The position numbers and the translations under genes were made by a program. From JBBRBB01 sp038206235 (GTDB lineage Bacteria; Bacteroidota; Bacteroidia; Chitinophagales; Chitinophagaceae), in assembly GCA_038206235.1 (NCBI GenBank), contig JBBRBB010000007.1:62001-126000 (forward strand): DNA of 64,000 nt, written 5' to 3'. Below are positions 42,435 to 50,872 of the stretch, in pieces. The notes beneath the pieces were generated by a model. The model did no database searches, was not told the origin of the DNA, and saw only the letters and a program-made list of their open reading frames with translations. Position 1 is the stretch's first letter. Each line of letters starts with the position of its first letter.

Positions 42435-44921
42435 ATGAAGAATTTCAACTGGAAAAAACTGAAACCGCATGTTATTGCAATAGGTATATTTTTAATTGTT
42501 GCTATAATTTATTGTAAGCCTGTATTGCAGGGAAAAGTGCTGCAGCAAAGCGATATTATTCACTGGAAAGGAATGGCGCAAAATTCTTTTAAATATAAAG
42601 AAACGCATGGTCACTTTCCTTTGTGGAGCAACAGCATGTTTAGCGGTATGCCCGCATATCAGATTGCGATGGATAGTAAAAATCCAATTCCGCTGGCTTA
42701 CCTGCACTATCTGTTTACTCTATTTCTTCCCAAGCCAATTAATTTTTTCTTTCTGCTGTGTGTATCATTTTATTTTCTCAGTCAGGTTTTAAGAACAGAT
42801 TATCGCATTGGAATTTTGGGCGCTTTAGCGTATGCGTATTCCTCATATAGTTCTATTATTATTGCTGTGGGGCATGAAACTAAGGTTCAAACAATGGGTT
42901 ACATACCTGCATTATTAGCCGCCATTATTCTTGTATATCAAAAGCGTTATTATATAGGAGCGGCGCTTAGTACCCTGTTTGCCACGCTGATGATAACCAT
43001 GAATCATCCGCAGATTGATTATTATTTTATAATTGTGGCTGCGTTTATGACCATAGCTTATTTAATAAAATGGATAAAGCAAAAAGAGTATAAACATATT
43101 GCCGTATCATTTGCAATACTTGCGGTTGCCGCAGTAATTGGTGTGGGAGCAAACATGGTTACCCTCGCTACTACTTATGATTATTCCAAGGCTACCATGC
43201 GCAACAGTACATTGAATTTAGACACTGCAACCAACCAGCAAAGAACATCTTCAGGCTTGCCTATAGATTATGCATTTGGGTGGAGCTATGGACAGGCAGA
43301 AACATTGTCACTGCTTGTAGCAAATGTGTATGGAGGCAGCAGCCAGGGAGGTGTATTAACTCAAGACTCTCATCTTGCAAAATTGGCGATAGAAAAAGGA
43401 GTGCCGGAAGAACAGGCAGCACAATTCGCATCTTCTTTTCCTGCGTATTGGGGTAATCAGCCCTTCACGTCTGGCCCGGTATATCTCGGCGCTGTTATTT
43501 GTTTTTTGTTTGTACTTGGAATTATTTATTTAAAAGGCTTTGATAAGTGGTGGATTCTCCCAGCATGTGTATTGGCGATATTGATGAGCTGGGGAAAAAA
43601 CTTTTCTGCTTTCAACAGTTTCCTGTTTAATTATATGCCTTTATATAATAAGTTTCGTGCCCCAACAATGGCGTTGGTAATACCTCAGTTACTTTTTCCA
43701 TTTGTTGCAATACTCAGTTTGCAAAAACTGCTTTATGAAGAAAAGGATAGAGCAGCGGCTTTAAAAAAATTAAAAACGGCCGGCTACATAATGCTTGGCA
43801 TTTTTGCAATAGCGGCAATGCTTTACAGCAGCTTTACCTATAAGGCAAATGATGACAGCAGCACCATAAACTATCTTACCCAATTAACACAGGGAAATAC
43901 AGATGAAGCAAATAATTTTTATCGTGCGTTATTGGATGACCGACGCAGCCTTTTTGGTAAAGACCTTCTTCGTTCCTTATTTTTTGCAGGTGCAGCTTTT
44001 TTATTTGTATGGCTGATGCTCAAAGGGAAAATAAAAAATGTATATGCTCTATGGGCATTACTTCTTTTAAGTTCAATTGATGTATTGGCTGAAGGAAGAA
44101 GATATTTGAATGATAATAGTTTTCAGGATGAAGCATCTTATGATGAAACCAATTTCACTGCATCACCTGCAGATCTTGAAATTTTAAAAGATACAGGATA
44201 TTATCGTGTGCTTAATTTAACGAAGGATGTTTTTAATGATGCGCTCACTTCATATTTTCACAATTCAGTAGGAGGCTATCATCCGGCAAAATTGAGCGTT
44301 ACAGAGGATTTATTGAATTACCAATTACGGAAACAGCCAATGAATTTACAAGTGCTGAACATGCTTAATACAAAGTATGTGATAAATTCAGGACCGCAGA
44401 ACCAACCCGTAGTGCAGCAAAACCCCGGTGCACTCGGAGCATGCTGGTTTGTGAAAGCAATTCAATTCGTTAAAGATCCCGCAGCAGAAATGAAAAGGCT
44501 TGATAATTTGAATCCTAAGGATACTGCTGTGGTAGAAGATGCATATAAGCAATCAATACCTTTTATGCCTGTTGCAGACAGCAATGCAAACATAAGGCTG
44601 ATGAAAAATGATAATGATATTATTACTTATCAAAGCGCCTCTAAAACAAACCAGTTCGCCGTATTTAGTGAAATTTTTTACGACCGCGGATGGAAAGCAT
44701 ACATTGACAATAAAGAAACGCCGATAGTAAGAACTGATTATACTTTGAGAGGATTGGCATTACCCGCAGGTAATCATACCATACGATTCGAGTTTAAACC
44801 TGCTTCCTATTACAACAGTGAAACCATTGCTATTATTGCTTCTGCGCTGGCATGGCTGATAATCGGATTTGGATTATTCAAAAATTACAAACACAAGAAC
44901 AGGCAATTGAAGAGTGTATAA
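42435..44921 (+). CDS. YfhO-family large membrane protein
   Basis: 828 residues from ATG 42435 (MKNFNWKKLKPHVIAIG); a TTG 24 bp earlier is less likely. N-terminal half with 10-12 membrane helices (e.g. VIAIGIFLIVAIIYCKPVL, GILGALAYAYSSYSSIIIAVGHE, MGYIPALLAAIILVY) and conserved NHPQIDYYF and SGMPAYQIAMD; C-terminal soluble part (YRVLNLTKDVFNDALTSYFHNSVGGYHPAKLS, FSEIFYDRGWKAYIDNKETPIVRTDYTLRGLALPAGNH) and a last helix. This is the GT-C-like YfhO layout; B. subtilis YfhO glycosylates lipoteichoic acid, and Bacteroidota members are uncharacterised. Tail to tail with tag. Confidence 0.88.
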   Translation: MKNFNWKKLKPHVIAIGIFLIVAIIYCKPVLQGKVLQQSDIIHWKGMAQNSFKYKETHGHFPLWSNSMFSGMPAYQIAMDSKNPIPLAYLHYLFTLFLPKPINFFFLLCVSFYFLSQVLRTDYRIGILGALAYAYSSYSSIIIAVGHETKVQTMGYIPALLAAIILVYQKRYYIGAALSTLFATLMITMNHPQIDYYFIIVAAFMTIAYLIKWIKQKEYKHIAVSFAILAVAAVIGVGANMVTLATTYDYSKATMRNSTLNLDTATNQQRTSSGLPIDYAFGWSYGQAETLSLLVANVYGGSSQGGVLTQDSHLAKLAIEKGVPEEQAAQFASSFPAYWGNQPFTSGPVYLGAVICFLFVLGIIYLKGFDKWWILPACVLAILMSWGKNFSAFNSFLFNYMPLYNKFRAPTMALVIPQLLFPFVAILSLQKLLYEEKDRAAALKKLKTAGYIMLGIFAIAAMLYSSFTYKANDDSSTINYLTQLTQGNTDEANNFYRALLDDRRSLFGKDLLRSLFFAGAAFLFVWLMLKGKIKNVYALWALLLLSSIDVLAEGRRYLNDNSFQDEASYDETNFTASPADLEILKDTGYYRVLNLTKDVFNDALTSYFHNSVGGYHPAKLSVTEDLLNYQLRKQPMNLQVLNMLNTKYVINSGPQNQPVVQQNPGALGACWFVKAIQFVKDPAAEMKRLDNLNPKDTAVVEDAYKQSIPFMPVADSNANIRLMKNDNDIITYQSASKTNQFAVFSEIFYDRGWKAYIDNKETPIVRTDYTLRGLALPAGNHTIRFEFKPASYYNSETIAIIASALAWLIIGFGLFKNYKHKNRQLKSV

Positions 44922-45482
44922 TTAAGATTTTTGCAGCCACATAGGTTTTTGTTTGATGATTTTTTTATACACCGGGCAACTTTCGGAATGAGCGCCGGAT
45001 AAATATCCTGTGCTCATTAAAAACTCATTCACAATCTCGCCACCGGTAAACCTCAAATTTTTTTTAAACGGCTTTACCCATTCCTCTTTTGTAAGAGGGT
45101 GATGATGAGTAAGCCAGTTTTGAAAAGACCCAAATTCTTTTTGAAGTTCAATAATCTTTTTTGCGTTATCAATTGCAGCGTGAATTTTTAAACGATTCCT
45201 GATAATGCCTGCATCATTCAGCAGCTTTTCAATTTTACGATTATTATATGCGGCTACTTTATCAATTTCAAAATTGTCATAAGCCGCAAAAAAATTATCC
45301 TTCTTTTTTAATATAAGCTCCCATGTAAGCCCGGCCTGATTTATTGCCAGCACAAGCCTTGCAAATAAGGCATTATCATTATGTAAAGGAAATCCATATT
45401 CTGTATCGTGATAAAGCCTGTGCACATTGTCTTTATTAAGAGCCTTAACATAAGTGCAGTATGTTTTAATTTCATTTGCCAT
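44922..45482 (-). CDS. tag: DNA-3-methyladenine glycosylase I
   Basis: Removes 3-methyladenine from DNA. From ATG 45482 (MANEIKTYCTYVKA) the protein has 186 residues. Features: early Cys in TYCTYV and the C-terminal AHSESCPVY (zinc-binding Cys/His set), YHDTEYGFPLHNDNALFARLVLAINQAGLTWELILKKKDNFFAAYDNF (typical Tag core), and FTGGEIVNEFLMSTGYL. The gene ends one base after the YfhO gene on the other strand. Confidence 0.93.
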   Translation of the reverse strand: MANEIKTYCTYVKALNKDNVHRLYHDTEYGFPLHNDNALFARLVLAINQAGLTWELILKKKDNFFAAYDNFEIDKVAAYNNRKIEKLLNDAGIIRNRLKIHAAIDNAKKIIELQKEFGSFQNWLTHHHPLTKEEWVKPFKKNLRFTGGEIVNEFLMSTGYLSGAHSESCPVYKKIIKQKPMWLQKS

Positions 45483-45590
45483 AGTCAATTGCAATTATTC
45501 AAATAGGATAGTGAGGATTAGAGGATTGAACGTGCATTGAACTTCCTCACAGAGTCCTGCCGGCAACTTCAAACCTCCAATTTCAAACAT

Positions 45591-46010
45591 TTATTTTGCA
45601 ACATATTTATTCCAAAAATTTTCAGCAGTTATCACTTCTATTTCTGAAAAATAAAAATCTTTTGGGTTTTCTGTAAGAATGCAGTTGCATTTGTTTTTAA
45701 GAGCAGCATAATATTCAAGCCCATCTTCAAAGTCATGTATTTTTTTATTCTCCAGGCTTTTTTGCACAGAAGAAGCTGTGTCTTCAGCTATATTAATGTT
45801 TGTGCAGAGTAATTGAATTTTTTGCTTTGCTAAAAATTTTTTGTGCTTTTTCCCGGCAAAATAAAAAGCAATTGCAAGGCAAATAGGTGAAGTATAGATT
45901 TGAAAATTCTTTGTTTCCCCAAGACTTAAAATGCGTGAAGTATAAATAAATAAAGGATATTCTTTATTTAATACCGAAACCAAAATATTTGCATCTGCGA
46001 AAACTCTCAT
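45591..46010 (-). CDS. PIN-domain protein, probable VapC-type toxin
   Basis: 139 residues with the PIN layout: MRVFADANILVSVLN (first Asp), VQKSLENKKIHDFEDGLEYYAALKNKCNCILTENPKDF (central Asp/Glu and final acidic positions). PIN toxins are Mg-dependent RNases. Its start overlaps the small ribbon-helix-helix gene by 4 bp, the classic toxin-antitoxin arrangement with antitoxin first. Activity is inferred from family and context. Confidence 0.85.
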   Translation of the reverse strand: MRVFADANILVSVLNKEYPLFIYTSRILSLGETKNFQIYTSPICLAIAFYFAGKKHKKFLAKQKIQLLCTNINIAEDTASSVQKSLENKKIHDFEDGLEYYAALKNKCNCILTENPKDFYFSEIEVITAENFWNKYVAK

Positions 46011-46267
46011 TTTTTTGAGCTGAAATATTCTTCCTTCATAGATTTACGGCTTTTCTTTTTAGAAGTTTGATATTGTGCTTCTCCCTCTGCAACCATACTT
46101 ACCCAATCTGAAATAGGATAATCTTCAAAACTTTTATGACGGGATGAAGTAACCTTACGCAATAAAAATTCCACAAGCCTGGAGAGGCTCATGTTATTTT
46201 TTTCAGCATACCTTTTTGCTCTGCTAATTATATTTTCATCAAAGCTTAAAGTGATTTTTGCGTCCAT
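46007..46267 (-). CDS. DUF6364-like ribbon-helix-helix antitoxin
   Basis: 86 residues. N-terminal MDAKITLSFDENIISRAKRYAEKNNMSLSRLVEFLLRKVT is a ribbon-helix-helix DNA-binding domain of the kind found in DUF6364 antitoxins; the C-terminal half (EDYPISDWVSMVAEGEAQYQTSKKKSRKSMKEEYF) is charged and probably wraps the toxin. 4-bp overlap with the PIN gene. Autorepression is expected from family knowledge; no clear palindrome was found upstream. Confidence 0.85.
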   Translation of the reverse strand: MDAKITLSFDENIISRAKRYAEKNNMSLSRLVEFLLRKVTSSRHKSFEDYPISDWVSMVAEGEAQYQTSKKKSRKSMKEEYFSSKK

Positions 46268-46340
46268 AATTTTAAAATTTTATCAAAGATATTTCTTTCA
46301 TACGACAAACAAAAAATTTCTATACGTACAACTTATTTCT

Positions 46341-47048
46341 TTACGCCTTTCCTTGAATCAGTTTTGTAATACCAAATGCAGTAGCCGCGGCAACAGCGCC
46401 AATCAGCAAAACTTTTAATCCTCCGCTCCAGGGATTTACACCAGTTAACCTGCTTTTAAAAAAACCAAATACAAACAGGCAAACTAATGTTATGGCTACA
46501 GAAAATTTTAGGGCTGCTAATGAATCATGAATAAAAAAATAGGGGCTTAAAGGGACTAAGCCACCAACAATATAGGATACACCAATATTAAAAGCACTTT
46601 GCCCTGCTCTCTTTGGGTTGGGCTTATCAAGCGCCAGTTCATACTTCATCATAAAATCTACCCAGCGGTCTTTATTCTTCGTTAATTCATTCACCGCTTT
46701 TTGCTGCACATCTTCGCTCAAACCTAATCCCTCAAAAAATTCTTTTACTTCTGCCCGTTCCTTATCCGGCATATTATCTACTTCGTAATATTCTCTTCTT
46801 AATTCACTGTTGTAATGGTCTTGTTCGGTTTGGCCTGCAAGGTATCCGCCTAAACCCATCGCTATGGAACCTGCAGCAATTTCTGCAAGACCTGCCAGCA
46901 CAATAATTGCTGTATCATTTACAGCGCCGCTTAATCCCGCAGCCAAAGCAAAGGGTACAGTTAATCCATCGCTCATGCCAATTACAATATCTTTCAAAAC
47001 ATTTGAACTTAGTACATGTTCTTCGTGATGTAAGTAGGTTGCTTCCAT
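46341..47048 (-). CDS. VIT1/CCC1-family iron/manganese transporter
   Basis: 235 residues from ATG 47048 (MEATYLHHEEHVLSS). Signature at the N-terminus: VLKDIVIGMSDGLTVPFALAAGLSGAVND. Further helices: IIVLAGLAEIAAGSIAMGLGGYLAGQTEQDHY, FNIGVSYIVGGLVPLSPYFF, LKFSVAITLVCLFVFGFF, GLKVLLIGAVAAATAFGI. Between them lies a charged cytoplasmic region (YYEVDNMPDKERAEVKEFFEGLGLSED...DRWVDFMMKYE) like the metal-binding domain of VIT1. Likely exports Fe2+ or Mn2+ from the cytoplasm. Its 5' end is 95 bp from the divergent OsmC gene. Confidence 0.92.
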   Translation of the reverse strand: MEATYLHHEEHVLSSNVLKDIVIGMSDGLTVPFALAAGLSGAVNDTAIIVLAGLAEIAAGSIAMGLGGYLAGQTEQDHYNSELRREYYEVDNMPDKERAEVKEFFEGLGLSEDVQQKAVNELTKNKDRWVDFMMKYELALDKPNPKRAGQSAFNIGVSYIVGGLVPLSPYFFIHDSLAALKFSVAITLVCLFVFGFFKSRLTGVNPWSGGLKVLLIGAVAAATAFGITKLIQGKA

Positions 47049-47142
47049 GTAGGATAGTATTATTGTGATAGTTTGTACAACGAATGCAATATTACATAAC
47101 AATGCTGCTGTTTATTTATCTTTAATTTTCAAATGCTGAAAC

Positions 47143-47613
47143 ATGCCAGAACATAATTATGAAATTAATATCCGGTGGACGGGAAATCTTGGAGATGGAA
47201 CAAAAAGATATAATTCGTATAGCCGCAATCATCTGATTTCCGTAAAAGATAAACCTGATATTTTATGCTCTTCTGACCCTTCTTTCAGAGGTGATAAAAC
47301 AAGATATACTCCTGAAGATTTATTGGTTGCATCTTTATCATCATGCCACATGCTTTGGTATTTGCATTTGTGTGCAGTGAATAATATTGTTGTGATTGAT
47401 TATACAGATAAAGCCACAGGCACAATGGAGGAAGATGCTGACGGCAGTGGTTTTTTCACGGAAGTAACGCTGCATCCAATTGTGATAATAACTGATGCCT
47501 CAATGACGGAAAAAGCAAAACAACTTCATCATGATGCAAATAAAATGTGCTTCATTGCTAACTCGGTAAAATTTCCTGTGAGGCACGAAGCGGTAATCAA
47601 GATTGCGGTGTAA
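47143..47613 (+). CDS. OsmC-family protein
   Basis: 156 residues of the OsmC/Ohr superfamily, thiol-dependent peroxidases. Two key Cys: SLSSCHMLWYLHLCAVN (about 65-81) and ANKMCFIANSVKFPV (about 131-145), the usual spacing for OsmC. The N-terminal WTGNLGDGTKRYNSYSRNH and PEDLLVASLSSC match the YhfA-like OsmC subgroup. Likely detoxifies organic peroxides in the cytoplasm. Divergent from the VIT gene, so the pair may share regulatory sequences. Confidence 0.92.
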   Translation: MPEHNYEINIRWTGNLGDGTKRYNSYSRNHLISVKDKPDILCSSDPSFRGDKTRYTPEDLLVASLSSCHMLWYLHLCAVNNIVVIDYTDKATGTMEEDADGSGFFTEVTLHPIVIITDASMTEKAKQLHHDANKMCFIANSVKFPVRHEAVIKIAV

Positions 47614-47651
47614 GCTTGTATGTTTCAATTTTTAAAAACCTTGTTTTCTTA

Positions 47652-47697
47652 TGGTCAGACCCGGGACAGCCTGTTCCGCAACGCGGAAGTCAGACCA
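47652..47697 (+). repeat. GGTCAGACC element (44-bp form), copy A
   Basis: Begins GGTCAGACCCGGGACAGCC, has an inner hairpin TTCCGCAACGCGGAA, ends GTCAGACC. Differs by one base from 60270-60313. It starts 39 bp past the OsmC stop codon. Confidence 0.88.
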
Positions 47698-47748
47698 TGT
47701 AGTCAATAGAATTCCTTATGTTCGTTTCATAAAAAGAAAAAAATAAAA

Positions 47749-49671
47749 ATGAAAAAGCAATTATTATTTTGTTTAATGTTGATGCCCTTTATTTTACGAG
47801 CTCAAAATACAATGACGCCTGAGTTACTATGGAAACTTGGCAGAGTATCAGCAGTTGGAATAACAAAAGACAGGCAAAATATAATTTACAAAGTAAGTAC
47901 GCCTGATGTGGCGCAGAATAAGAATGTTTCTAAAACTTACATTATTTCTTTAAGCGGCGGAAATGCAAGAGACATAAGCAATGCAGACCGTCTTGTTACG
48001 AATGAACATATTTCACGAGACGGTAAATATATCATCAGCACTAAGCCTGTGAAAATGTTGAATGTGTATGGAAGTGATTTTTATTCTGAGCTTACAAAAT
48101 CAAATGTGTACATCTACAACTCCCTTAACTATCGCCACTGGGATGAATGGGAAGATGGAAACTTTGACCATGTATTTGTTGCACCAAATGATACTTCAAG
48201 AGCAAACGAAGCAAAAGATATAATGGCTGGTGAGCCTTATGATTGCCCGCAAAAACCTTTTGGCGGGGATGAAGATTTTATCTGGAACCCAGACAGCAAG
48301 CACATTGTATATGTAACCAAGAAAAAATTTGGAACAGAGTATACCATCAGCACTAACACAGATTTGTATGAGTATGATGTTACAACCGGCGCAACAAAAG
48401 ACCTTACACAAGATATGGCTGGTTATGATGTGAATCCTTCATACAATAAAAAAGGAGAACTGGCATGGCTTAGTATGAAGCGTGAAGGATATGAAGCAGA
48501 TAAGCAGGATATAATTGTAAGCAATGGAAGCTCAAAACAAAATTTAACGCAGCAGAGGGATGATATTCATGTTGAAAGCTTCAAGTGGGGGGATGATGAT
48601 AAAACAATTTTCTTTACTGCACCAATTGACGGAACGCTGCAGCTTTTTTCAGTGAACTATCCGGGGATTACCAGAGTGGCGCCTGCAATAACTCAAATTA
48701 CAAAAGGTGATTTTGATATAACCGGAATAGTAGGAGAAAATAATAACACACTTATAGTTAGCAGAACAGATATGAATCATGCTGCAGAATTGTTCACCGT
48801 TAATATAACTAATGGCAGCATGCAGCAGCTTACGCATGTGAATGACAGCATCTACAACACGCTTGCTCTTTGCAAAATTGAAAAGAAGTATGTAACTACT
48901 ACTGATAATAAACGCATGTTAGTGTGGGTGATAATGCCACCCAATTTTGATCCCGAAAAAAATCGGGACAAAAAATATCCAACGCTTTTGTATTGCCAGG
49001 GCGGACCGCAATCTTCATTAACTCAATTTTATTCTTTCCGCTGGAATTTTCAATTAATGGCATCGAATGGTTATGTGGTAGTGGCGCCTGCACGCAGAGG
49101 TATGCCCGGCTTTGGCACGCAATGGAATGAACAGGTAAGCAAAGACTGGGGCGGACAAGTGTTGCAGGATTATCTCAGTGCCATTGATGCAGTTTCAAAA
49201 GAACCTTATGTTGATACAAGTCGCAGGGGATGTGTGGGCGCAAGCTTTGGCGGTTTTAGTGTGTTTGCGCTTGCAGCAATTCATCAGCATCGCTTCAAAA
49301 CTTTTATATCGCATGATGGTGTGTTCGATTTCAGAAGCATGTTTGGAACTACTGATGAAATGTGGTTTGAGAATTGGGAAAAAGGAGGAGCCTATTGGGA
49401 AAAAGATAATGCTGTTGCACAGCGTTCATTTAGTCAAAGCCCGAGTAATTTTGTTGACAAATGGGATACGCCAATGATGATTGTACAAGGCGGTAAAGAC
49501 TATCGTGTGTCTATAGAGCAAGGCCAGCAGGCATTCCAGGCTGCACAATTGCGGGGAATAAAAAGCAGGTTTTTGTTTTTGCCCGATGAAAATCATTGGG
49601 TGCTAAAAGCTCAGGATGCTCTAGTTTGGCAAAGAGAATTTTTTAAGTGGCTGCAGGAAACGCTGAAGTGA
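47749..49671 (+). CDS. S9-family serine peptidase (prolyl oligopeptidase/DPP-like)
   Basis: 640 residues: signal peptide MKKQLLFCLMLMPFILRAQ, a beta-propeller region (about 30-380), and a C-terminal alpha/beta hydrolase. Catalytic triad: Ser in GCVGASFGGFSVFAL (about 500), Asp in VQGGKDYRVS (about 583) and His in PDENHWVL (about 617). Typical S9 segments: LLYCQGGPQSSLTQFYSFRWNFQLMASNGYVVVAPARRGMPGFG. Probably a periplasmic dipeptidyl or oligopeptidase. A small palindrome (TCCCGA..TCGGGA, 48951-48968) adds about five residues (EKNRD) where relatives have FDP directly before KKYP. Confidence 0.93.
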   Translation: MKKQLLFCLMLMPFILRAQNTMTPELLWKLGRVSAVGITKDRQNIIYKVSTPDVAQNKNVSKTYIISLSGGNARDISNADRLVTNEHISRDGKYIISTKPVKMLNVYGSDFYSELTKSNVYIYNSLNYRHWDEWEDGNFDHVFVAPNDTSRANEAKDIMAGEPYDCPQKPFGGDEDFIWNPDSKHIVYVTKKKFGTEYTISTNTDLYEYDVTTGATKDLTQDMAGYDVNPSYNKKGELAWLSMKREGYEADKQDIIVSNGSSKQNLTQQRDDIHVESFKWGDDDKTIFFTAPIDGTLQLFSVNYPGITRVAPAITQITKGDFDITGIVGENNNTLIVSRTDMNHAAELFTVNITNGSMQQLTHVNDSIYNTLALCKIEKKYVTTTDNKRMLVWVIMPPNFDPEKNRDKKYPTLLYCQGGPQSSLTQFYSFRWNFQLMASNGYVVVAPARRGMPGFGTQWNEQVSKDWGGQVLQDYLSAIDAVSKEPYVDTSRRGCVGASFGGFSVFALAAIHQHRFKTFISHDGVFDFRSMFGTTDEMWFENWEKGGAYWEKDNAVAQRSFSQSPSNFVDKWDTPMMIVQGGKDYRVSIEQGQQAFQAAQLRGIKSRFLFLPDENHWVLKAQDALVWQREFFKWLQETLK

Positions 49672-49692
49672 TTTTAATTTAACGTAGAAATT

Positions 49693-49709
49693 CACCGCTT
49701 ATGGCGGTG
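49693..49709 (+). terminator. Terminator after the S9 peptidase gene
   Basis: CACCGC, loop TTATG, GCGGTG, then a T-rich tract (GTTATTTTC). It lies 21 bp past the stop codon. Confidence 0.6.
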
Positions 49710-50091
49710 GTTATTTTCTGATGGCTATACCTTTTTAATTCTTGTCGAATAAAGTAATAAGGTTGTTTAGCAGAATAATTCATTTTTTCTTCTATACAAC
49801 TCAAAGTTTTCAACAAATAATATATTCGTTTTAAAATGGTTCAATTACAAGCTTTTCAAGAGTTGTTATGAGCGAAACAGCAGCGCCTTCTTGAGGGACT
49901 ACTAAGGTTAATAAGATTGACCTTAGTAGAAAACGTAAGAGCCTCTTTCCCTAACCTTATTATCTTATTTTATGATGCGACAATTGGTTTAAACTATTAG
50001 AGTTGGGATTATAGCCCTTTGGATTAATCCTAAAGACACCGCCTTTGGGGTGGTAGTTGACTTTAACTGTTTACTTTTTGAGCATAGGGTT
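49710..50091. other. Gene-free stretch with possible diverged copy of the 27.6-kb repeat
   Basis: About 380 bp without a gene. It shares short blocks with the tandem unit at 27556-27993: AATAAAGTAATAAG (49749) and AACCTTATTATCTTAT followed by a degenerate match to the GCAATTCGGTTT part (49964-49996). It also holds a perfect 10-bp inverted repeat CTACTAAGGT..ACCTTAGTAG (49899-49930). Confidence 0.5.
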
Positions 50092-50820
50092 TTATCTTTT
50101 CAAATATTTATCCACTAATATTTTCTGCATTACTTCGTCTTTTAAATTACGGCTTACCGGTATTTCATGCTCATGTATATATAATATATTTCCCTCAATG
50201 CTGTTCACTTTTGAAATTTGAACAATAAATGATTTATGCACTTTTACAAATTGTTCTTTGGGCAGCGCATCTTCTACACTTTTAAATGTAAGATACGTAA
50301 TATACTTTTTTTGTGTGGTATGTATGGTTACATAATTCTGAAGCGCTTCAACAAAAAGAATATCAGCGTATAAAATTTTAATAATCCTGCCATCGGATTT
50401 TATGAAAAAATAATCATCGTTATTGCCGTTTGCCTGTTGAGATTTTGAAGTGTTTTTATGTTTATCGTAATGTTCTCTTGCCTTCATAACCGCTTTTAAA
50501 AAACGGTTGAAGGAAATGGGTTTTACAAGATAATCGAGCACATTCAAATCAAAACCTTCGAGTGCATGTTGGGGATAAGCTGTGGTAATAATTACAAGTG
50601 GCGGGTGAGCAAGGGCTTTTAAAAAATCAAGCCCGTTAAGCCGCGGCATTTGTATGTCAAGAAGAATGAGTTGTATATCCTGTGCATTTAATACAGAAAT
50701 GGCTTTCAGCGCATCATCATATTCACCGGCAAGATGCAAAAATTCCACCTCGTTTATATATTCTTTTAATCCTTTGCGGGCAAGAGGCTCATCATCAATT
50801 ATAATTGTATTAATCTTCAT
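50092..50820 (-). CDS. LytTR-type response regulator
   Basis: 242 residues from ATG 50820 (MKINTIIIDDEPLARKG). Receiver domain: Asp9-Asp10 acidic pair, phospho-acceptor Asp55 in LILLDIQMPRLNGLDFL, ITTAYPQHALEGFDLNVLDYLVKPISF with the conserved Lys. C-terminal LytTR DNA-binding domain (DYFFIKSDGRIIKILYADILFVEALQNYVTIHT...LPKEQFVKVHKSFIVQISKVNSI). Pairs with the LytS-like kinase 28 bp upstream. Confidence 0.94.
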   Translation of the reverse strand: MKINTIIIDDEPLARKGLKEYINEVEFLHLAGEYDDALKAISVLNAQDIQLILLDIQMPRLNGLDFLKALAHPPLVIITTAYPQHALEGFDLNVLDYLVKPISFNRFLKAVMKAREHYDKHKNTSKSQQANGNNDDYFFIKSDGRIIKILYADILFVEALQNYVTIHTTQKKYITYLTFKSVEDALPKEQFVKVHKSFIVQISKVNSIEGNILYIHEHEIPVSRNLKDEVMQKILVDKYLKR

Positions 50821-50831
50821 AGAAACAAAAA

Positions 50832-50872
50832 TGTTCAATTTTCAATATTCAATGATCAATGTTCAATGTTAA
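50832..50872. repeat. ATTGAxC word array overlapping the kinase gene end
   Basis: TTCAATTTTCAATATTCAAT, GATCAATGTTCAATGTTAA. The array covers the gap between kinase and regulator and encodes the last residues (LNIDH) and stop of the kinase. Confidence 0.75.
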
